Of a DNA stretch of 64,000 nucleotides, positions 1-11,589 are shown piece by piece. Every line of letters begins with the position of its first letter. The stretch's first letter is position 1. The position numbers and the translations under genes were made by a program. Source of the DNA: Mixophyes australis (Eukaryota; Chordata; Amphibia; Anura; Limnodynastidae); contig JAVHZZ010000006.1 of assembly GCA_036250195.1 (NCBI GenBank), forward strand, positions 191,889,850-191,953,849, read 5' to 3'. The notes under the pieces are model-generated. The model made no database searches. It was not told the DNA's origin and saw only the letters and a program-made list of their open reading frames with translations.

Positions 1-267
1 GGGTTTTCTACCTGTTTTTACAGTTGTTAATATAGGATAACAAATGTCAGCAATACTACTGTGATACCCCAAAATCTGAGTATCCTGCTGTGTATCTATA
101 TGTAAATACAGTATATGTGTGTACTCATGGCTATGTTCATGTTCCTGTCTGTTTAGATGTGGTTACATTTGTTAATTTTTATAAGTGTTTATAAAGATTA
201 AAAAAAAAAAAGAATTCTTCACACTAAACAGAGACTGAGCTATGTACTGAGGACAGTGTGAGAGGCA

Positions 268-572
268 GGAGCGGATCTAGAAAAATGCTGTACCTGGGGC
301 GATTTAGGGGGGGGGGGCGATTTAGGCCCCGCCCCTTTCTAACATCTTAGGCTGCCGACGGCTGCACACTATGTGCAGGTCCGTCCAGCCATGACAGGCA
401 GGGACAGTGTGCTGCCCGGCTGCTCTGATTGTGTTTTAAACACAGTCAGAGCAGCCGGTGAGCACACTGTCCCTGCCTGTCACGGCTGGACGGACCTGCA
501 CATACTGTGCAGCCATCGGCAGCAAGTGTCTGCTAGGGGGGGCGATCGCCCCGATCGCCCCCCCCTGGTGAG
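268..572. repeat. Fold-back (palindromic) MITE-like element
   Basis: Two arms of roughly 80 bases, from about 350 to 435 and from about 442 to 525, are nearly perfect reverse complements around a short AT-rich centre (TTTTAAA). Outside the arms lie G-runs and GGGGCGAT blocks that also mirror each other. The structure fits a non-autonomous fold-back DNA transposon. I could not place its exact ends or a target duplication. An open frame at 373-603 is a by-product of the GC-rich palindrome, not a gene. Confidence 0.7.
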
Positions 573-604
573 AGGAGAGAGACAAGTTGGAGGTGAAAGA
601 TAAC

Positions 605-1870
605 AGTTAAGCAGACACAGTTCAGTATAACTCTCACCATTACATCACTGCAACTGAAAACATCAGCAGTTACTTAGACACATGTTACTGATCTCTATGT
701 ACTTGAACTGCTTACTAAAAAAAAAATAATCAGTTTTTCAGGAAAAATACAGAAATAGTGTTTTTCCAAAATCTTCTTGCATAGGTCTACAGCCACTTAA
801 TAAAGTGACTATTTATAAAGTCCAACTGAATAAAAGAAAGAAATCTATAGGCCCCAACCACGTGCGCCACTTCTACAAATAGTTATTGAAATATTTGATG
901 TAAGTCTTAAAGTTGTATGTAGAAATTAAGTTATATATTAATGTTAGGTAATGTATATATAATATATATCTGTGTGAAGATTAATAATTTATTATGGTAG
1001 AAACATCCATAGACATAGAATTCCAATAAGATATCAGTGTCATTAGTATGGCGAATTTAAAGGTTTGTCAATTGTAAATAGTTTTAAAATGATAAGATAT
1101 TGTTTAAAAATAATTGTGCGCTTCTAAAATAAATATCAGAATAATTCTTATTAATAAAAGGAAATTAGTTCAGAATACACTTGTGTCATTTTAAATCTCT
1201 GTGAATAAATCTCCTTACCTCTCTCATACATAGAAAATCTGAAGTGTTGAAACCAGAAAGAGAACTATGTAATACTGGTAAGGTGCAATTTCAACGTATT
1301 ATTCTAAATAACAACGCACAGGGTATTACACTACAGTCTACCAGACTCCCTTTCCAAAAATGTAGTTGGCTTTCAGAAATCAGATATAGCAATGTATGAC
1401 ACTATGATTCTGAGAATAAAATATAATGGAAATGATGTCTTTATCATAAGTGGCAATCCTTTTCCATTACTCTATAACAGCTCTGTAAGTATGTGATTTA
1501 TGCTTTATTTCACTGTATATATGCGTTAATAAATAAACGTGCGGAACCAATTATGCACAATTCTTTAGATTTTCTGATAAGGTTTTTGCCGGTAATTTTA
1601 GAGTACAGTGTCTAAAATGTACTAATTTACATTTAAAATGAAAAATTACTCATTGTTTGTAAGTGCTCCTTTACCACGACTGTAGTGTAGGAGCCTGAGT
1701 GTATAGATTTTTCCTGAACAGCAGCAAATATGTACATTTTTTCATCTCAATAACATTTTCTAGATAAAAGATCTTCTACCCTTATTAGTCGGTGCTATCA
1801 TACATCTTTTTTTTGCTGCAGTAAAAAAAAAAAAAAAAAAAAGAACAGTTCCACCCAGTGGACAAATAAT
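605..1870. other. AT-rich stretch, no feature seen
   Basis: No open frame, splice-flanked coding block or recognisable repeat was seen. The stretch is AT-rich and ends in an A-run near 1822-1842. Confidence 0.5.
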
Positions 1871-2149
1871 TAGAGATGCTCAGGCTCTGTTCCCCGAGAA
1901 CCGAACACACCCGAACTTAGCAGATCCGAGATCGGCTCGGTACTTTTGCGCACGCTTGAAATTGAAAACGAGGCAAAACGTCATTGTTACGTAGTCGGAT
2001 CTTGCGAGTTTTGGATTCTATAGGTACCAACCTCCATGGTGAACATGCGCCATTTCACAGAGAGACACGGAAGGGGTAGAATGGTTCTTAGCAGTCTCTA
2101 GTGCAGTTGGGCAGCGTCATAGGTAGAAAAGAAAAAGGAGGGGTAGCAG
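1871..2149. repeat. Unclassified leader of the downstream tandem array
   Basis: This moderately GC-rich segment with short CCGAGAACCGAAC-like blocks differs in composition from the AT-rich DNA before it and runs into the tandem array. I infer that it belongs to the same repeat unit, but I recognise no family and no coding sequence. Confidence 0.3.
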
Positions 2150-2770
2150 TGTTCTTCAAAGTCTCCAGTGACATTCAAGAGAACTCCATTACTCCATTGC
2201 TAATTGTCATTGCTGAAATAGAAATAATAGGGCTGGCAGGCTTGGTCTTCTAAATCTGCAGTCAGATTGTACTGTGTTATATAGGTAACACACAAAGAGG
2301 AGAGCTCCATTGCTAATTGTCATTGCTGAAATAGAAATAGGACTGGCAGTCTTAGTCTTCTAAATCTGCAGTCAGATTGTACAGTGTTATATAGGTAACA
2401 CACAAAGAGGAGAGCTCCATTGCTCCTTTGTTAATTGTAATTGCTGAAATACAAATAACAGGGCTGGCAGTCTTGGGCTTCTAAATCTGTAGTCAAATTG
2501 TATGGTGTTATATAGGTAACACACAAGCAGGAGAGCTCCATTGCTCCACTGCAAATTGTCATTGCTGAAATACAAATAATAGGGCTGGCAGTCTTGGTAT
2601 AAATTTGCAGTAAATTGTACGGTGTTATATAGGTAACACACAAAGAGGAGAGCTCCATTGCTTCATTGCTAATTGTCATTGCTGAAATATTAGGGCTGGC
2701 AGTGTTCTTCAAAATCTGCAGTTACATTTTACTGTGCCATAAGTTACTCAGAAACAGGAGAGGTGGCAGG
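2150..2770. repeat. Tandem array of ~110-120-bp units, about five copies
   Basis: Units beginning CCATTGCT recur at about 2193, 2307, 2417, 2537 and 2654, and a partial unit precedes the first. Each unit contains the blocks AATTGTCATTGCTGAAAT, GGGCTGGCAG, AATCTGCAGT and GTTATATAGGTAACACAC in the same order. Unit length varies from about 110 to 120 through small indels, and the last unit is the most diverged. Minus-strand open frames of 84 and 93 codons here only reflect the repeat. This is a small satellite-like array with no coding function visible. Confidence 0.85.
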
Positions 2771-2812
2771 GTTCAGTGCTGAAGCAGAAATTTTAATAAT
2801 AGGGCTGTCACT

Positions 2813-3735
2813 TACCCCGCTCCCGGGGGATCTTGCTGCAAAGACCGCTTTCCTCCATGTTTTCTATCCTTGTATCTATCAGGGATAGATACTATCCCTG
2901 AGGAAGCCTAATTTCTGGGCGAAACACGTAGGATACCTTTATTCATTTCGATTACTAACATTAAAGACTCTTTTTTATCAGCCGCGAAGCCGGCTGCATG
3001 AGAAACAATACTGGCCAGGAACGACCGCATGCCCATGCGCGGACTACGGACAACTTCACTTTCACTCTGGCATCTGGATACCGAGCAACTCAGACGTGAG
3101 GAACAAGGAGGAAAGCTGTCTTTGCAGCAAGATCCCCGGGAGCGGGGTAAGTGAATTTCTCTCTTCTATTAACCCCACCGGAGTTGACTCTATCCTTGAG
3201 TGATTATTGGACTGACTAGATACTACGGGAATATTTCTGGAAGCGACTCAGCATCTACACTTATGATTATCTCGTGCTCAACTTTTTCACCATTCTTTGA
3301 TATGGAACTTAGTATTGTATTCGTGACCCTTACCCACGGATTGTTTGTGGCTTTGTAACTAATTGTGTTCCGTGTTAGGGAATTGAATCCCTGCTATATA
3401 TTGGATTGTGACTCTCCCCACGTGCAAGTGCAGTTATACATCCCTGCCTATAAAGGGGAGCACATCATCTTTCTACAGGGCTTTTAGTGCCGTCACTACA
3501 CTGGACTTTCGTTTCACCTCAAGCAGCTGCATCTGTATGTAAACGGTGATTATCGTTTTTATAACTCTATCTCTGATTATGTACTGTTTGTTTGCAATAA
3601 TCAGGCATCAGTTCTCTGTCTAAGTGCAGTCAGTTTCCATGTGTTTGAATACATCTATTTTATGACATCATAACATTTTCTTGTTTGCACCATATTTTTA
3701 CTTTTACACCTAATCAGGCGCCTGGGAACCCCCAT
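2813..3735 (+). mobile_element. Probable Penelope-like terminal region (pLTR) with inverted arms
   Basis: The sequence begins with a ~45-base arm (about 2813-2858: CTTACCCCGCTCCCGGGG...) whose reverse complement recurs at about 3108-3152. Between the arms lies a hammerhead-like motif (separate entry). The segment continues as non-coding sequence to a GGCGCC block near 3720. Another ribozyme-bearing segment at 31112-31635 also ends at a GGCGCC-type block. Penelope-like elements are known to carry hammerhead motifs in their terminal repeats, so I infer a pLTR copy. The right boundary is approximate, and no target duplication was identified. Confidence 0.5.
2893..2935 (+). ncRNA. Hammerhead ribozyme-like motif H1
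   Basis: Core order: stem I strand TATCC (2893-2897), CTGAGGA (2898-2904; consensus CTGATGA, one change), stem II GCC/GGC enclosing TAATTTCTG (within 2905-2920), GAAAC (2921-2925), then ACGTA with a predicted cleavage after GTA at 2930. The returning stem I strand GGATA (2931-2935) pairs perfectly with TATCC. The U-to-G change in CTGATGA would be expected to reduce or abolish activity. Confidence 0.6.
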
Positions 3736-3740
3736 AAATT
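3153..3740. other. No gene; inferred remainder of the pLTR
   Basis: There is no open frame above background. Sequence character is continuous with the ribozyme-bearing segment before it, so I assign it tentatively to the same element. Confidence 0.35.
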
Positions 3741-3749
3741 TATCTTTGG

Positions 3750-4040
3750 GTTTTGTTACAGGTCAGAGGTATATCTAAGAGGGCAGGAGGGAGAGTATTT
3801 TGATATGAAATTTGAGATGTATGAAGCTGCGGTGTTGTTGAGGGCTTTGTAGGTAAGGATGAGTAATTTGAATTGGTTTTTGAAGGACACAGGGAGTGGT
3901 GGTGGAGCAGTGAGAGAGGAAGATTATCTTGCCGCAGCATTTAGGATGGATTGAAGTGTGGATATATATATGCCAGATAGCTGAAGGTTGCAGTAGTTAA
4001 GACAGGAGGTGATGAGAGAATGGATAAGAGTTTTGGTAGC
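3750..4040 (-). mobile_element. Degenerate LINE reverse-transcriptase C-terminal fragment
   Basis: Read on the minus strand, the sequence gives phrases such as SLITSCLNYCNLQLSG and LQSILNAAAR, which match the end of CR1/L2-type non-LTR reverse transcriptases (DYCN...LQ..QNAAAR). Frames break between the two visible blocks. The sequence is interrupted at 4040 by a MITE and the same flank resumes at 4353. The CR1/L2 assignment is from motif memory, and the fragment is short and broken. Confidence 0.5.
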
Positions 4041-4253
4041 CAGGGCCATCTTTTCCATTGGGCACGATGGGCAGGTGCCCGGGGGCCCCATGGGCAAGGG
4101 GGCCCCATAGGCAGGGCTCTTAATTAGAATAATCCTGCAAAAGAAAAGACCTGCAAAATAACCTTCAAGGGTCACTGAGCAAGTACATCTATCTATCTCT
4201 ATCTCTATATATCTATATCTGTATCTCTATACATCTATATCTATATCTATATC

Positions 4254-4299
<46 letters not shown>

Positions 4300-4352
4300 G
4301 CCCCGGTGCACTGCTTTGCCCAGGGGCCCATAATGTTGTTAAGATGGCCCTG
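4041..4352. mobile_element. hAT-like MITE with exact 8-bp target duplication
   Basis: The element starts CAGGGCCATCTT and ends AAGATGGCCCTG, a 12-base perfect terminal inverted repeat. It is flanked by TTGGTAGC at 4033-4040 and again at 4353-4360. An 8-bp duplication and CAGGG-type ends are hallmarks of hAT transposons. It has no coding capacity; the interior contains GGGGCCCC-rich subterminal blocks and an AT microsatellite at about 4257-4296. Confidence 0.9.
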
Positions 4353-4360
4353 TTGGTAGC

Positions 4361-5215
4361 ATGTTGAGTAAGAAAAGGACGTATCCTGGCACTGTTTCTA
4401 AGGTGGAATTGACAGAACTGGGAGAGAGTCTGGATGGGAGGAATAAAGCAGAGGGCGGAGTCAAGTGTGACACCAAGGCAGCGTGCTTGGTAGACTGAGG
4501 AAATTGTGGATAAATATATCAGAACAGCTCTGTTTGCTCAAAAAAAAAAGAAAAAAGGCTAAGGTGCCCAGTGAATGCGGCCATATTTCTGTACAATTCT
4601 GTGTTACATCCAAATATATTTAATGCCCTCTTAGCTGCAAATGATAATATAATTGAATGTGGTTTTTTTATCTGATTGCATCAAGGCTCAAGCACCAATA
4701 AAAGTATGATTTATCTTGCTTTCATCATCTGTGCACATTACTGCACATCCTCTGACATTTATTAAATTAGTCTGCAGGGGGCAGCCATTTTGTACAGTCT
4801 CTGATCAAAATCATTTACCTCACGTAGAGCGATACTATTTCAAAGAAATTACATTATATAAACTATTTTCTCATTAACACTTTACTGTATCCAAGTTACT
4901 TTAATTGGGATATTTCAGATTGTCCCAACATCTCCAAAAACCTTCTATAGTTTAGTTGTAGAATATGTGGAAGATATTATATTTGTACTGCAAAGTCTGA
5001 TCTTTGGGTGGCTCCTGCCTTGATACATATTTTATGTATCAGAATCAGAACAATCTATATATTAAAATCCACCAACTAATTAGCCAACGGTGCTAAGTTT
5101 GTGTTTGTCTATTTTCATTGGGTCTCAGACTGTCTACATGGATGAATATCACCAGGTGAGGTCTAATATTGGCACACAGGCAAGTCCACAGATACAGTCA
5201 CTCATAGACTGACTG
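4361..5215. other. AT-rich stretch, no gene seen
   Basis: The first ~140 bases continue the repeat interrupted by the MITE. The remainder shows no coding block, RNA gene or repeat structure that I can support. Confidence 0.4.
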
Positions 5216-5219
5216 TATC

Positions 5220-6642
5220 AGTGGAAAGTGCAGTGTTACAATTAGTGGGTTCAAAGTGGGTGCAGTCAGGCACAGTATGATGAAAAAGGGTGTGAGAGAG
5301 GCACAGTATGATGAAAAAGGGGGATGAGAGAGGCACAGTATGATGAAAAAGGTGGAGGAGAGAGAGGCACAGTATGAGGAAAAAAAAGGAGGGGGGGGGG
5401 GCAGCAGAAAGGCACCGAGTGATGGAGGGCGGGGGGCAGCATGGCACAGTTATGGAGAGGGGGGCAGGATGGCACAGTGATGGAGAGGGGGGGGTAGGAT
5501 GGCACAATGATGGAGAGGGGGGCAGCATGACACAGTGATGAAAGAGGGGGGGAGGCAGGATGACACAGTGATGAAGGAGATGGAGGGGCAGGATGGCACA
5601 GTGATGGAGAGGGGGGGCAGCATGACACAGTGATGGAGAGGGGGGTCAGGATGGCACATTGATGGAGAGGGAGGGCAGGATGGCACACTGATGAGAGGGG
5701 GCAGGATGGCAGTGATGAAGGAGAAGGGGGGCAGGATGGCACAGTGTGGTGAAGTCGAGGGGGGAGCAGCATGGTACTGTGTGATGAAGGAGAGGGGGGA
5801 GCAGCATGGCACAGTGTGATGACGAGGGGCCAGGTGAAAAGGGAAAAAGCAGCATGGAGGGCACAGTGTGATCATAAGGAGGCACAACGTGGTGATGAAG
5901 GAGCCACAGTAATGTGTGTGTGATGGCACAGGGAGCTTGTGGCAATGTGTGTGTGTGATGGCACAGGGGGCTTGTGGCAATGTAGTGTGAGGTAGGTGGT
6001 GGCTAATTAATGGTTGCAATTTTGTTTATGGGGTGATGGTGGGGCAATTTAACAGTGGGGACTATTGATTTAAGATGGGGTGGTTTGGGGGCTACTGAAT
6101 GTGGGGGTGAGTTTGGGGAGAATGAGGTTTCTTTATTTAATGTGCCTATGAATTATTTAATGGCAGTGATGGTTGCGGAAAATAGGTATATTTCTGAAAT
6201 GTAAATACTATTAATTTATTGCTGGGGCTGTTTGGAGGGAGGGAAATAGGTTTATTTCTTAAATGTGAATACTATTATTTTAATGTTGGGGCTGGAGAAA
6301 GGCCTAATTATTAATTGTGGGTGCTATTGATTTAACGCCAGGGCTGGCTGTAATTTTCTAAATGTACCAATTTTTTTTTTCAAACAGGGCCCCCAATATT
6401 CCAGGATCCAGACAAGCCGCAACTAAAGAAACCAGCAGTCACAGGTGGTGAAGGTGACAGCGGGTAGGAGAGAGCAGGAGAGTCTGTGAAATGTTGTGAT
6501 TCTAGTGGGCCAATCCATATTGTATGAGCAAACCCATTAGCAATTTTGCGGCGGCGCAAATTTTTTTTACATTCTCAACTATAAGGGGGGCTCCATGAAG
6601 TTTTTGCACTGGGTCCCTGAATTTCTCTTGGCAGCCCTGGGT
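5220..6642. repeat. Interspersed repeat with internal G-rich VNTR, copy 1
   Basis: From about 5260 to 5880 the sequence is an irregular tandem array of 25-45-base units of the form GGCACAGTGATGGAGAGGGGGGCAG. The non-tandem part (about 5895-6642) closely matches 12785-13527, including TTTAATGTTGGGGCTGGA, CCAGGATCCAGACAAGC and the end block CTTGGCAGCCCTG. Two copies at separate places with the same order show one repeat family. Proline- and histidine-rich open frames on the minus strand are translations of the VNTR and are not genes. The CAGGGCTGCC-like terminus suggests a DNA-transposon origin, but the left end is unclear. Confidence 0.7.
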
Positions 6643-6649
6643 GCAGTGC

Positions 6650-8220
6650 TGTACTATTGGGCAGTGACTACAAATACTCGCTGATATGGCCATCGGCCAG
6701 TCAAATTTATAGTCATGATTGTATTTCAACGAAAAAGTTGGGTGCTCTGGAATTGTGCTTGGGGCTGTTATTTTGTTAATAGCAAAGTGCTGAATTGATA
6801 GACCTGATAATTATGCATAGAGCCATGTCCTGATACCATAGACGTGACCTGCACACAATGACTCTCACCAGGGCAGCACAATCACCAGAGCCCTAAGTGC
6901 AGGAATAGATAATTCCTTTTATTTCTAATTATGCCATAATGAATTTTTAGGTTAATTTCCCTTTGAAATTAAACCAGTGTCAGGAAGGCTTACAAATGTG
7001 TTTAAAACTATTTTTTCACCTAGTTGTGCAATTTCAGAGATAATAAATGGGGGTTGGCTGTTACATCTTGACTTTAATAGTTTGGTGGCTAAATAAGATT
7101 CTCTTTGGAGAGAGGATGAAAATACAAAAGGCAGACAAAGGAGGGAGACGCTCCCCATGCGTTTGTTATTTGACATATTCTGGGGCAGCGGGAAGAGCAA
7201 GAATTCTGAAACAGTATTATCTTCCACAGTTCCCTGCACTAAAGGCAATTATCATATGCTAATGGTGTGCAAATGTACACAGGGCCTGGGATAGAAATGC
7301 AGATATTCTTATAAGACACCACACTGTATCATCAATCCAATAGCATTAAAGCGACAACAGTTTTGCTCAAAACTGAATAAAATATTTATGTCTTGGTTTG
7401 AAATATATTTGTAATAAATAGTGCATAGCTGATTACAAATAAAAAGGAAATATTTATATTATTTACTGTAAATATACACTTCCTTGGCTATAATGACAGG
7501 AGACATCTTTTTTAACTAATGGAGTGTTATTGAAATTGTCTCCTCTCTTTCTTGCACAAAATGCTACTGGCATCAGAAAGGAGCAGTGAGTAAAAGGGAG
7601 GGAGCAGGGGCATAAATACATTGGGAATTAGAAAGGTTAGCATTTATACATACACTTAGCTTGAGACATTTTAAACAGGGGGACTCTGCATTGCTTTATC
7701 TTATGAAGTTTTGCACAGAAATACCATATACAGGTCTATTACACGGAACACTTGTGACTTAGAGTTTAACGGATGAGGGTTTTACTTGACATTTGGGGAT
7801 CCATGCCTAAATGTTACTTAGCTGAATTTAAAAATGACCATAATATATACCCGCACTGCCCCTGACATTCTCCTCCCACTGTTTTACAGTGAGTTGTTGG
7901 GGGTCACTAGGCGGTCATGTCTATGTGTGTGACATTTCCCTCCTCATTACATTATTTAGCAGTGCTCCTTACAGTGACTTAAGAGGAGGCACTTTGGATC
8001 TCGTGTAGAGTTGGATGCAATTTACATGTAAATCGTAATTAATAATTTACAAAGGATTCCAAGTTGCATAGATCGACTTACAATACAATGCAATCTGCAC
8101 AGACACACCTCTTTACCTACCATATGGGCTGCTGCGACTAATACACTTAAGTGTATCGATCACTGTGGCCCAATAAGGCAGATTAATCAATACATAGATA
8201 AGTTTAAAATATAAAGGTGT
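6650..8220. other. No gene seen; possible intron or intergenic DNA
   Basis: Short open frames near 6952-7262 are overlapping, on both strands, and match no family. No splice-flanked conserved exon was found. Confidence 0.4.
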
Positions 8221-8221
8221 G

Positions 8222-8530
8222 CCCCCCCCCCCCCCCCACAGAGCTTAACCAACCCTAGTGCTGGCATCCTAGGCTGGTAGTAACAAAATCAGGGGGGACA
8301 AAGAGTTTGGGGTCCCCCCCTAGCTTACCAGCAATAGGCTTTGCCAGCCGGGGCTGGTGGCACTATGACAGGGAAACCTGCAGAGTGGGGTCACTCTGCC
8401 ATAATGACAAGCACGTGGCTGGATTCCCTAGGGAGATGGGGTCCACAAAAAAAAGCTGCCATTAATTGCTGGGTATGCTGGCGCTTGTAGTACTACAAGT
8501 GCCAGCATACCCATAGCTGCCAGGGCACTT
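8222..8530. repeat. GC-rich repeat with poly-C lead and perfect hairpin
   Basis: A C-run at about 8222-8238 is followed by a GC-rich segment. It contains a hairpin at about 8479-8512: GGGTATGCTGGCGCTTGTAG followed by its complement CTACAAGTGCCAGCATACCC with a single mismatch. This fits the stem of a fold-back MITE remnant. Family and ends are not determined. Confidence 0.5.
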
Positions 8531-9620
8531 GGGGAAATACTTGAGTTATATAATTCTTATATTTTATTCCACGTATTCACCATTGTTCAAAACAATAGGA
8601 GTTACAACCTGGAGTGAATCCAGGATGTTGAATAGAAGGATTATTGGTCAACGGGGAAGAGTCAGACCATAACACCTATTGATCTGGTCCCAGAGGGAGT
8701 GGAAAATTACTTTGTGACGCCTTTGGATGTAAAACTCTCGGGAGCCACAGAAGAGATGAGTATATTCTGAGACTATGAGCACTTTTTAACATCTCAATAT
8801 ATTAAAAAATTGTTGTATTTAGAGTTAATTTTATCCTAATTTTCTCTGCAAGCAAACTGAAAATATTAGTGATATTTTCTTCATTAAACTTTGTGCGACA
8901 TTGTCTACCAATTTGTAAATAATTGGTGTTATTTTTAGCTAATGTCCTTATTTCTACGGCTGTATGTAGACTATCTCCAATTGTTTGCTGTGCTTAATCA
9001 GGTATGTATGATGTCATCTGATATTTCTGCAAAGTAATATCTAGAGAACCCATTTAAACGCCGACAGCACTGGACTACCAGAATGCAGCAAGATCTGACC
9101 CCTACAATTCCCTCTAAGAACAACACCCCCCCCCCCTTCTAAATTGTCTAGTCTTTGCTGTGTGACAGTTGTGAAATTGTGTATTTCGTCAGTTTCATTA
9201 TCAAGGACAGATGCCACAGTGCCTGTTGAGTGAGGCCAAGCTTATAGTAAGTGCAGAATTATCCAGATAGCAACACAATTCATGAAGTGGATATATACCC
9301 CGTGAGCAGAGCTGTATTAACCATATCGACACTGAGGCAGCACACTTTGCAGATTTTCCTGAAGTGCTTCAAGCAGTGATAGGCGAGAATCCTGCCTCTT
9401 AGTATCTAGAACAGAAGTTTCAGACCTCCCAACATGGATGACACATAATTAATGTGCCATATTATTTGTTCATGGTATTGTAAAAAATAAAAACAAACCC
9501 AATATTAAATATGATAATCTTTTAAAACCAGCCTAAATGACAGCTAATTTGTTCAATCTACATTTAAAATACAGTCACTTGTTATACAAGAATTCTAGAC
9601 TGATGTTGTGATATAAAATA
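8531..9620. other. No gene seen
   Basis: AT-rich, with a C-run near 9127-9137. No coding exon, tRNA or defined repeat was recognised. Confidence 0.4.
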
Positions 9621-9624
9621 TACC

Positions 9625-9835
9625 TTCATCATCGTCAGATATTTATATAGCACCACTAATTCCACAGCGCAGAGAACTCACATCAGTCCTTTCCTCATTG
9701 GAGCTACACTCTAAATTCCCTAACATACACACACAGACCAAGAGCAGCCAATTAACCTACTAGTACAAACTCCACATAAATAAGGCCATGGTTGGGTATT
9801 GAAATCATGACCCCAGTGCTGTGAGGCAGAAGTAA
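9625..9835 (-). mobile_element. tRNA-headed SINE (V-SINE-like), partial copy
   Basis: In minus-strand sense the copy reads from a tRNA-like head (GCCTCACAGCACTGGGGTCA) through CAATTTCAATACCCAACC-like sequence, with an internal deletion, into the tail TTAGTGGTGCTATATAAAT and a short ATGATG-type end. The same family occurs at 15336-15499, 48967-49240 and 55441-55830. The upstream promoter region is lost. Confidence 0.75.
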
Positions 9836-9871
9836 TTTGAGAATATTGAATATTTGAGAAAGTGGGCGGGG

Positions 9872-9875
<4 letters not shown>

Positions 9876-9930
<55 letters not shown>
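9876..9930. repeat. (TA)n microsatellite
   Basis: An uninterrupted alternating TA run of about 50 bases. The [10 protein letters not shown] open frame across it is an artefact. Confidence 0.95.
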
Positions 9931-9931
<1 letters not shown>

Positions 9932-9984
9932 ACAAATAGAGATATAACTGGCTCTGATCACCACAGCGTAACCACTTCAAATAA

Positions 9985-10820
9985 ATGAGGTGGAAAGATT
10001 ATATATATAAAAAGATATACATACAATATATATGAAAATTCAGTCCCAAATCCACAATGCATAAAAAACACTTGACTCTTGTAAGAGTGGCAGCCTCGAT
10101 AGCCTGAAACCAGATGGTTAATCCGGACGGGATGGATTGCTGTAACAGAAGAACAAGCAGGGCACCTCTGAGTGTATTATCAATTGTATAGTGTGGAATA
10201 GAGCAATAACTTGCATACCATGAAGTTGTAGATGATAAACTTTACAGAAGATAATGGAGTAATCTGTGCTTTGCCTTTAGTCCTCCAGATCTCCACCGAT
10301 CCATACAAAATACAGGAAAACAGCAAACATAGTGTAATACTGCAAAAATCACAGCAATATCACCAGGTTCCCCACAATACTATGGGGTATATGGGATAAC
10401 TATCCCAAAATAGTAATAGGACACCACCACGAGTGCACAAAATAAATATTAAAATCTGCGTACCAGATATAGTGATATATTCCACTTCTAAAGGGTATTA
10501 AAACATGTGTAACACCAATGTCTTCACGATCACAACCTCATCCATATGGCGAAAATGCATAAGATTGAAAAAAGGAAGGATATTTTGGTATGCATAAAAA
10601 ATGTTTAATAAAATATAATAAAAGCACTCACATGAGGTATTGGGTAATACACTGGATACAGCTCAACGCGTTTCATCTTGTAACAATCAAGACTTCATCA
10701 GGAGCATAACATGTACCATAAAACACGTTGCTTCCTTAGTCACAGTTCTGCTGGTTACAGTGACGGGTCTCTGGTGTCTGCAGTCGCCACACTGTCAGCT
10801 TGTGTATTCCGCTGGTTTAT
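9985..10820 (-). mobile_element. Probable Penelope-like terminal region (pLTR), minus strand
   Basis: This non-coding segment contains an intact-looking hammerhead core at 10661-10705 on the minus strand. Read on that strand, it shares short blocks such as TCTGGTACGCAGA with the ribozyme-bearing segment at 31112-31635. It is bounded by AT microsatellites. Assignment to a PLE is by analogy, and the limits are approximate. Confidence 0.45.
10661..10705 (-). ncRNA. Hammerhead ribozyme-like motif H2 (intact core)
   Basis: On the minus strand the order is stem I strand GCTC (10705-10702), CTGATGA (10701-10695, exact consensus), stem II TCTTG/CAAGA with a 7-base loop, GAAAC (10674-10670, exact consensus), then GCGTT and the returning stem I strand GAGC (10664-10661). 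The predicted cleavage is after the GTT preceding GAGC. ACGCGT is self-complementary, so a short stem III could form between two copies, as in dimeric hammerheads. Confidence 0.75.
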
Positions 10821-11314
10821 ATATATATATATCAGTTTAGAGATAAATATTGTGACAAAACCACTGGATTAGAGTTTGATGGGAGGTATATTTCACCTGG
10901 GATCCTAACCTACTTGTTGTAAAACCCTGAAAATTTTTTATTATCTGTGAGCTTCTAAAGGGCTATAGACCTGTAGGAAATGCAGAAAAGGGTCATGGGG
11001 TTATGAATGGAGATTGAGGGCGGGCTCCATCCATTAGGCCCAAGTTACCAGTGATCCTGCTGGTAATCAGTAGTTGCACCTTAGTGGTGCTGGTAAAAGG
11101 CTGCAAGGCATCTCAGTTAGTCTCTCACTGCTGGGAACAGGGGCTGCACAGTCTCTGTGAGAGAAAACCTGATATCTGCATGTAAGTAAAGTGTGCTGAA
11201 ACTTTTTGTTTTGTCTTAGGTAGTTAGACTGGAGTGACCAATGTTTAGTTAGAGCCAGACGGCTGCTATAAACACCATCTACCTGAGGAGATGGTACCGG
11301 GCCCCCCTACCAGG

Positions 11315-11321
<7 letters not shown>

Positions 11322-11366
<45 letters not shown>

Positions 11367-11480
11367 CATTATTCTTCTTTATTTATAGAGCACCACATAA
11401 GGGTTTGCAGCGCCGTACAGAGGGAAAACAACAAGACAGTACATGGTATAACAGTACAAAACAGTAAACAAATAACTCTC
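11322..11480 (-). repeat. (AT)n followed by LINE/SINE-type 3' tail fragment
   Basis: An AT run (about 11322-11364) adjoins a block reading AGAGCACCACATAAGG and GCAGCGCCGTACAGAGG. This resembles, in inverted sense, the 3' end of the LINE fragment at 30222-30745. It is short and has no coding capacity. Confidence 0.5.
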
Positions 11481-11589
11481 AAAACAGCTACTGGGGTGCA
11501 AGGGGTATATTCAGCACAGGCTAAAACCTGTGCCCATTAGTGTGGGCACAACTAACAGGTTTAGAGCCACTGAAAGAGATGTACATATA

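Noticed and set aside
373..603. 76-codon plus-strand open frame
   Set aside because: It lies in a GC-rich fold-back element and has no recognisable domain.
5202..6019. Overlapping Pro/His/Cys-rich minus-strand open frames up to 189 codons
   Set aside because: They translate the G-rich VNTR in several frames at once, have no family motif and no conserved start, and recur as artefacts at 12200-12846.
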